NCBI RefSeq assembly: GCF_025869345.1 | Contig: NZ_JAOZVW010000004.1 | Coordinates: forward strand, 26,128-90,127 | Direction of reading: 5' to 3' | From: Sphingopyxis sp. | Lineage (GTDB): Bacteria; Pseudomonadota; Alphaproteobacteria; Sphingomonadales; Sphingomonadaceae | Length of the DNA stretch: 64,000 nucleotides | Part shown: positions 59,682 to 64,000 of the stretch, piece after piece | Layout of the letters: each line of letters starts with the position of its first letter | Numbering within the stretch: position 1 is the first letter of the stretch | Notes under the pieces: model-generated | The model's database searches: none | What the model was told of the DNA's origin: nothing | The model's input: the letters and a program-made list of their open reading frames with translations, nothing else | Translations under genes and position numbers: made by a program

Positions 59682-59757
59682 GGGCCGTAGCTCAGATGGG
59701 AGAGCGCTGCAATCGCACTGCAGAGGTCAGGGGTTCGATTCCCCTCGGCTCCACCAG
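59682..59757 (+). tRNA. tRNA-Ala (anticodon CGC)
   Basis: GGGGCCGTAGCTCAGATGGGAGAGCGCTGCAATCGCACTGCAGAGGTCAGGGGTTCGATTCCCCTCGGCTCCACCA; cloverleaf with encoded CCA, anticodon loop ATCGCAC. Confidence 0.97.
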
Positions 59758-59776
59758 CGACCATATTTCCCCAACT

Positions 59777-60838
59777 CTATCCCTCGCCATAGCTGTCGAT
59801 CGCCGAGAATATCCGCGTCAACTGCGCGCGTTCGTCGGCGTCGATGTCGGGCCGCCATATCTCGAAGATCAGGACGATACGGTCGGCCGTGCCCCGATTC
59901 CAGGCTTCATGTTCAAAGCTGTCGTCGAAGATCAGCAATTCGCCTTCGCGCCACGCGCGCGTCTCGCCGCCGACTCGAATGCCGCAGCCATCGGGAACGA
60001 TCAGCGGCAGATGACAGATCAGCCGCGTGTTGAGCAGCCCGTGATGCGGCTCGATATGCGTCCCGGGCTTGAGGCGCGAAAAGAGCGCGAACGGAGCGCG
60101 GGCCGGAATCACCGGCTGTGGAACCAGAGCGAGCGCGGCGAGCGCCTGCGGGCAGAGCGCATCCATGCCTTCGACGACCGCGCCTTCCTTCCACAGCCAG
60201 GCGGCGCCCCAATCGGCATTATCGAGCAGCGGATTGTTCGGCGGCGGCCTGTCCGCGCTGGCCGTCACATAGGGGCCGAAGCGGTCGGCGGATTGCTCGA
60301 TCAGCGCCGCCAGTTCGGCGCGGATCGCGCCGGTGGCGGCTTCGAGCGCGGGAACCCAATCGAACGCGGCCCGCTCGAAGAACGGGCGCTGCGCCAGGCC
60401 CGGAAAATAGAACATATTCGGTTGTTGCAGATAGAGCGGCTGCTCGCCCGCCAGCATCCGCAAGGCCTCCGCCACCCGCGGCGCCGCGTTCCGCTGGTCG
60501 ATCCCCGCGCCGCGAAGCTGACCGAGAAGATGGTCCGAAAAGGCCTGTTCATTCGCTGTCAGAAATGCCTGGGCGCGTTCCAGGCCGGAATGCAGGGCGG
60601 GATGGACCGTCCGTGCCTGCGCGGCCACTCCGAGCGCGAGGCGATAAAAGCTCTGCGCGGCGCGATCGTCCTGCTGGCGCCGCTTGAGTTCGGCCATGGC
60701 GAGGATCGCGGCAATATTGCCGCGATCGGCCCGGATCGCGGCATCGAGCGCCGCCGTCTCCGCCGCGATGTCGCCGCGGCGATGGGCGTCGCGCGCCTGG
60801 TCCAGCCATATCGTCTGCCCCGTCATGGCCCAAGCCAT
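59777..60838 (-). CDS. TPR + aspartyl/asparaginyl beta-hydroxylase domain protein
   Basis: FALFSRLKPGTHIEPHHGLLNTRLICHLPLIVPDGCGIRVGGETRAWREGELLIFDDSFEHEAWN. Confidence 0.9.
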   Translation of the reverse strand: MAWAMTGQTIWLDQARDAHRRGDIAAETAALDAAIRADRGNIAAILAMAELKRRQQDDRAAQSFYRLALGVAAQARTVHPALHSGLERAQAFLTANEQAFSDHLLGQLRGAGIDQRNAAPRVAEALRMLAGEQPLYLQQPNMFYFPGLAQRPFFERAAFDWVPALEAATGAIRAELAALIEQSADRFGPYVTASADRPPPNNPLLDNADWGAAWLWKEGAVVEGMDALCPQALAALALVPQPVIPARAPFALFSRLKPGTHIEPHHGLLNTRLICHLPLIVPDGCGIRVGGETRAWREGELLIFDDSFEHEAWNRGTADRIVLIFEIWRPDIDADERAQLTRIFSAIDSYGEG

Positions 60839-60883
60839 AACGCGGCGCCGGACCTTTGCAAGCGACGCCCGCGCCGGTGATTT

Positions 60884-61771
60884 CTATTCCGCCGCCGCCG
60901 CCGCATCGGCCGTGCGGCGTCCGCCGAGCCATTGCCGCACGCGGACGGCAGGCGCGGTGCGCCAGAGGAACAGCAAGAACGCGAACAGCAGCGCCCAGGG
61001 CAGCACCGCGGCGCCGACGACAAGCACGAAGGAAAGCAGGGTGCCGCCGCTGCGGACGAGCACGGTGGCGGCTTCGCGGAACGGATTGCCATAGCCGATT
61101 CCGGGCAGCCCGCCCGTGCCCTGATAGTCGAAGGTCATCGGGGTCGTCGCCAGCAGGGCTTCGCCGGCGCGACGAGTGTCGCGCTCGCTGCCCATCTGCT
61201 GGCGCAATTCGGCGATCTGCTGCTGGATCTCGGTGCGTTCGCGGTCGCCGAGGCCGCTCTGCCTCAGGCGCGCCTCGATGCGGGCGACCTCGTCCGCGAT
61301 CCCGGCGCTGCGGCGCTGCGAGTCGCTGATCTGCGTTCCGACATCCTCGCCGCTGATGCTGGCGAGCGCGAGAACGCCTTCGGCCTTTTCGACGCTGGCG
61401 ATGGCATCCTTGCCGAATCGGCGCGCGATGGCGGGATCGAGTTTGAACTGAAGCTGCCCCTCGACCTCATGTTCGCGAACGAGGCGATAGCTCATGCCGG
61501 TAATGCGGCATCGCGCGATGCCCAGCGCTTCGCACGCGGCCGCATGTTCTTCCTGCACGCGCGCGATGCGGTCGTCATCAAGGCGGAAGGTATATTGGTA
61601 GTTGAAGGCGACGCCGGGCGCCGCGGTGACGGCTACATCGGGCCCGCCGGCGGCGTCGGCGGCTTCGGCAAGGGCAGGCGGACTGGCTTCGCTGGAGCTT
61701 CGATCGGGGGCCTTTTGGCCGCAGCCGACCAGGGCGAGCGCCATCGCGCCCGCCAAGAGCCTGTTTCGCAT
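60884..61771 (-). CDS. DUF4349 domain-containing lipoprotein
   Basis: Lipobox ALALVGCGQKA; coiled coil EVARIEARLRQSGLGDRERTEIQQQIAELRQQ; C-terminal TM; start MRNRLLAG at 61771. Confidence 0.82.
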   Translation of the reverse strand: MRNRLLAGAMALALVGCGQKAPDRSSSEASPPALAEAADAAGGPDVAVTAAPGVAFNYQYTFRLDDDRIARVQEEHAAACEALGIARCRITGMSYRLVREHEVEGQLQFKLDPAIARRFGKDAIASVEKAEGVLALASISGEDVGTQISDSQRRSAGIADEVARIEARLRQSGLGDRERTEIQQQIAELRQQMGSERDTRRAGEALLATTPMTFDYQGTGGLPGIGYGNPFREAATVLVRSGGTLLSFVLVVGAAVLPWALLFAFLLFLWRTAPAVRVRQWLGGRRTADAAAAAE

Positions 61772-61845
61772 ATGCTTTCTCCCAAAACGCGACTCGTCGA
61801 TCGCGGGAGATGGAATATCATAAGTAATGTAGTTGACAATAAGAT

Positions 61846-63999
61846 TCAGGCGGCGCGCACGAAGCCGTCGAGAACCTTCTTGCTGCCTGCCTGATCGAAT
61901 TCGACGTCGAGCTTGTTGCCGTCGATGTCGATGATCTCGCCATAGCCGAACTTTTCGTGGAACACGCGCATCCCGATCGCGAGGTCGGAGCGCGGCTTGG
62001 CGCCGACCGAGGCGGCGGGGCCGCGCTCGCTGGGCGCGGGGGCGCGGGTGATCGTCGGGGATTGCGCCGCGGCACGCTGCCACGCCGGGCCGCGCGTCAT
62101 CGTGCGCGCGGGATTACGTTCGGCGACATGCGCGAAGGGGTCGCCCTGCGCCGACCAGTTGGCGCGCCACAGGCTCTGCCCACCGCCGAAGCTGTTTTCG
62201 CTTGTCACATGCTCGGGCGGAATTTCGCCGATGAAACGGCTCGGGATGCTGCTCATCCACTGGCCATAGATGCGGCGGTTCGCGGCGTGATAGATGCTCG
62301 CGCGCCGCCGCGCGCGGGTGATCGCGACATAGGCGAGGCGGCGCTCCTCCTCCAGGCTCGCGGTGCCGCCTTCGTCCATCGCGCGCTGCGACGGAAAGAC
62401 GCCGTCCTCCCAGCCGGCGAGGAAGACATGATCAAATTCGAGGCCTTTCGCCGCGTGGATCGTCATGATCGTGACCGTCTCGGTGTCGTCATTCTGGTCG
62501 CGGTCCATGACGAGGCTGACATGCTCGAGAAAGGCTTCGAGCGAGTCATACTCCTCCATCGCGCGAACGAGTTCGGAGAGGTTTTCGAGCCGCCCCGCCG
62601 CCTCGGCGCTGCGGTCGGCCTGGAGCATTGCGGTATAGCCCGATTCGTCGAGGATGAGCTGGGTCAGTTCGGGATGCGACAGCTCGGCCGCCTTGCCCTG
62701 CCAGCCGTGCATCTGCGCGACGAAATTGGCGAGCTGTCGGCGCGCCTGCGGCGTGAGCTCGTCGGTCTCGGTGATCCGCGACGCGGCGTGAAACAGCGGC
62801 GCGTGCTCGTGCCGCGCGAACTGGTGGATGCGCGCGAGCGCCTTGTCGCCGAGCCCGCGTTTCGGGACGTTGACGACGCGCTCGAAGGCGAGATCGTCGG
62901 CGGGCGACTGGACGAGACGCAGATAGGCGAGCGCATCGCGGATTTCGGCGCGCTCATAGAAGCGGAAGCCGCCGACGATGCGATACGGCATCCCGATCGC
63001 GATGAAGCGATCCTCGAACTCGCGCGTCTGGAACTGCGCGCGGACGAGGATCGCGGCGCGGTCGAGCGACAGGCGCTGGCGCTGAAGGTCTTCGAGTTCC
63101 TCGCCGATCCGCCGCGCTTCCTCCGGCCCGTCCCACACGCCGACGACGCGCAGCTTGTCGCCCGCGTCGAGTTCGGTCCACAGCGTCTTGCCCAGCCGGT
63201 CGCTGTTCTGTGCGATCAGCGCCGAGGCGGCGGCCAAAATCTGCGGGGTCGAGCGGTAATTCTGTTCGAGGCGGATCACCGTCGCGCCGGGGAAATCCTT
63301 TTCGAAACGCAGGATGTTCGCAACTTCGGCGCCGCGCCACGAATAGATCGACTGGTCGTCGTCGCCGACGCAGCAGATATTCTTGCGCGACTGCGCGAGC
63401 AGCCGCAGCCAGAGATATTGGCTGGCGTTGGTGTCCTGATATTCGTCGACGAGGATATATTTGAAGCGGCCCTGATACTGCTCCAGCACGTCGCGGTGCG
63501 TCTTCAATATCACCAGCATGTGGAGCAGCAGATCGCCGAAATCGCAGGCGTTCAGCGTCTTCAGCCGTGCCTGATAGAGCGCATAGAAATGCTGCCCCTT
63601 GCCGTCGGCATAGGCTTCGCGGTCGGCAACATCGAGGTCGCCGGGGACGAGCCCGCGGTTCTTCCATTTGTCGATCAGCCCGGCGAGCTGGCGCGCCGGC
63701 CAGCGCTTTTCGTCGAGCCCTTCGGCCTGGATGAGCTGTTTCAGGACGCGAAGCTGGTCGTCGGTGTCGAGGATGGTGAAATTGCTTTGCAGCCCGACCA
63801 GTTCGGCGTGGCGGCGCAGCATCTTGGCGCAGATGCTGTGGAAGGTGCCGAGCCACGGCATCCCCTCGACCGCGTCGCCGATCATCCGTCCGATGCGCTC
63901 GCGCATCTCGCGCGCCGCCTTGTTGGTGAAGGTGACGGCGAGGATTTCGGACGGCCAGGCGCGACGGGTCGCGATGATATGCGCAAGCCGCGCGGTCAA
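61846..63999 (-). CDS. UvrD/PcrA-family ATP-dependent DNA helicase (5' part beyond window)
   Basis: EILAVTFTNKAAREMRERIGRM, YILVDEYQDTNASQYLWLRLL, VGDDDQSIYSWRGAE, TIMTIHAAKGLEFDHVFLAGWEDGVFPSQRA. Confidence 0.93.
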   Translation of the reverse strand: MTARLAHIIATRRAWPSEILAVTFTNKAAREMRERIGRMIGDAVEGMPWLGTFHSICAKMLRRHAELVGLQSNFTILDTDDQLRVLKQLIQAEGLDEKRWPARQLAGLIDKWKNRGLVPGDLDVADREAYADGKGQHFYALYQARLKTLNACDFGDLLLHMLVILKTHRDVLEQYQGRFKYILVDEYQDTNASQYLWLRLLAQSRKNICCVGDDDQSIYSWRGAEVANILRFEKDFPGATVIRLEQNYRSTPQILAAASALIAQNSDRLGKTLWTELDAGDKLRVVGVWDGPEEARRIGEELEDLQRQRLSLDRAAILVRAQFQTREFEDRFIAIGMPYRIVGGFRFYERAEIRDALAYLRLVQSPADDLAFERVVNVPKRGLGDKALARIHQFARHEHAPLFHAASRITETDELTPQARRQLANFVAQMHGWQGKAAELSHPELTQLILDESGYTAMLQADRSAEAAGRLENLSELVRAMEEYDSLEAFLEHVSLVMDRDQNDDTETVTIMTIHAAKGLEFDHVFLAGWEDGVFPSQRAMDEGGTASLEEERRLAYVAITRARRRASIYHAANRRIYGQWMSSIPSRFIGEIPPEHVTSENSFGGGQSLWRANWSAQGDPFAHVAERNPARTMTRGPAWQRAAAQSPTITRAPAPSERGPAASVGAKPRSDLAIGMRVFHEKFGYGEIIDIDGNKLDVEFDQAGSKKVLDGFVRAA

Positions 64000-64000
64000 T

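Overview
High-GC alphaproteobacterial chromosome segment, probably a sphingomonad (Sphingopyxis/Sphingomonas-like; inferred from gene content and protein style, not tested). Most of the window is dense housekeeping or metabolic sequence: folK, uracil-DNA glycosylase, rppH, korAB, purF, hisI, a leucine/methylcrotonyl-CoA carboxylase region, cysD-cysNC-cysQ, cysK, rsmB, a DEAD-box helicase, a UvrD-like helicase cut by the window end, tRNA-Lys(TTT) and tRNA-Ala(CGC). A polyol/sugar catabolic cluster (1-8.3 kb) ends beside the 3' end of tRNA-Lys. The strongest candidates for something new are: (1) a translationally coupled two-gene unit at 49.4-52.3 kb, encoding a TIR-TM-SH3b-YARHG membrane protein and a TPR/SLOG-like/class III nucleotide cyclase fusion with non-canonical base-selecting residues, resembling a Pycsar-like nucleotide-signalling module; (2) a 473-bp element at 15076-15548 with perfect 31-bp terminal inverted repeats made of three GCACRAAG octamers, enclosing a GxxExxY (PD-(D/E)xK) gene broken by one in-frame TAA and absent from the ORF track; (3) at least eight dispersed imperfect palindromes in four families, one of which looks chimeric. 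No CRISPR array, rRNA, integrase or transposase was recognised. All family assignments are by eye from the translated ORFs; no database search was run.
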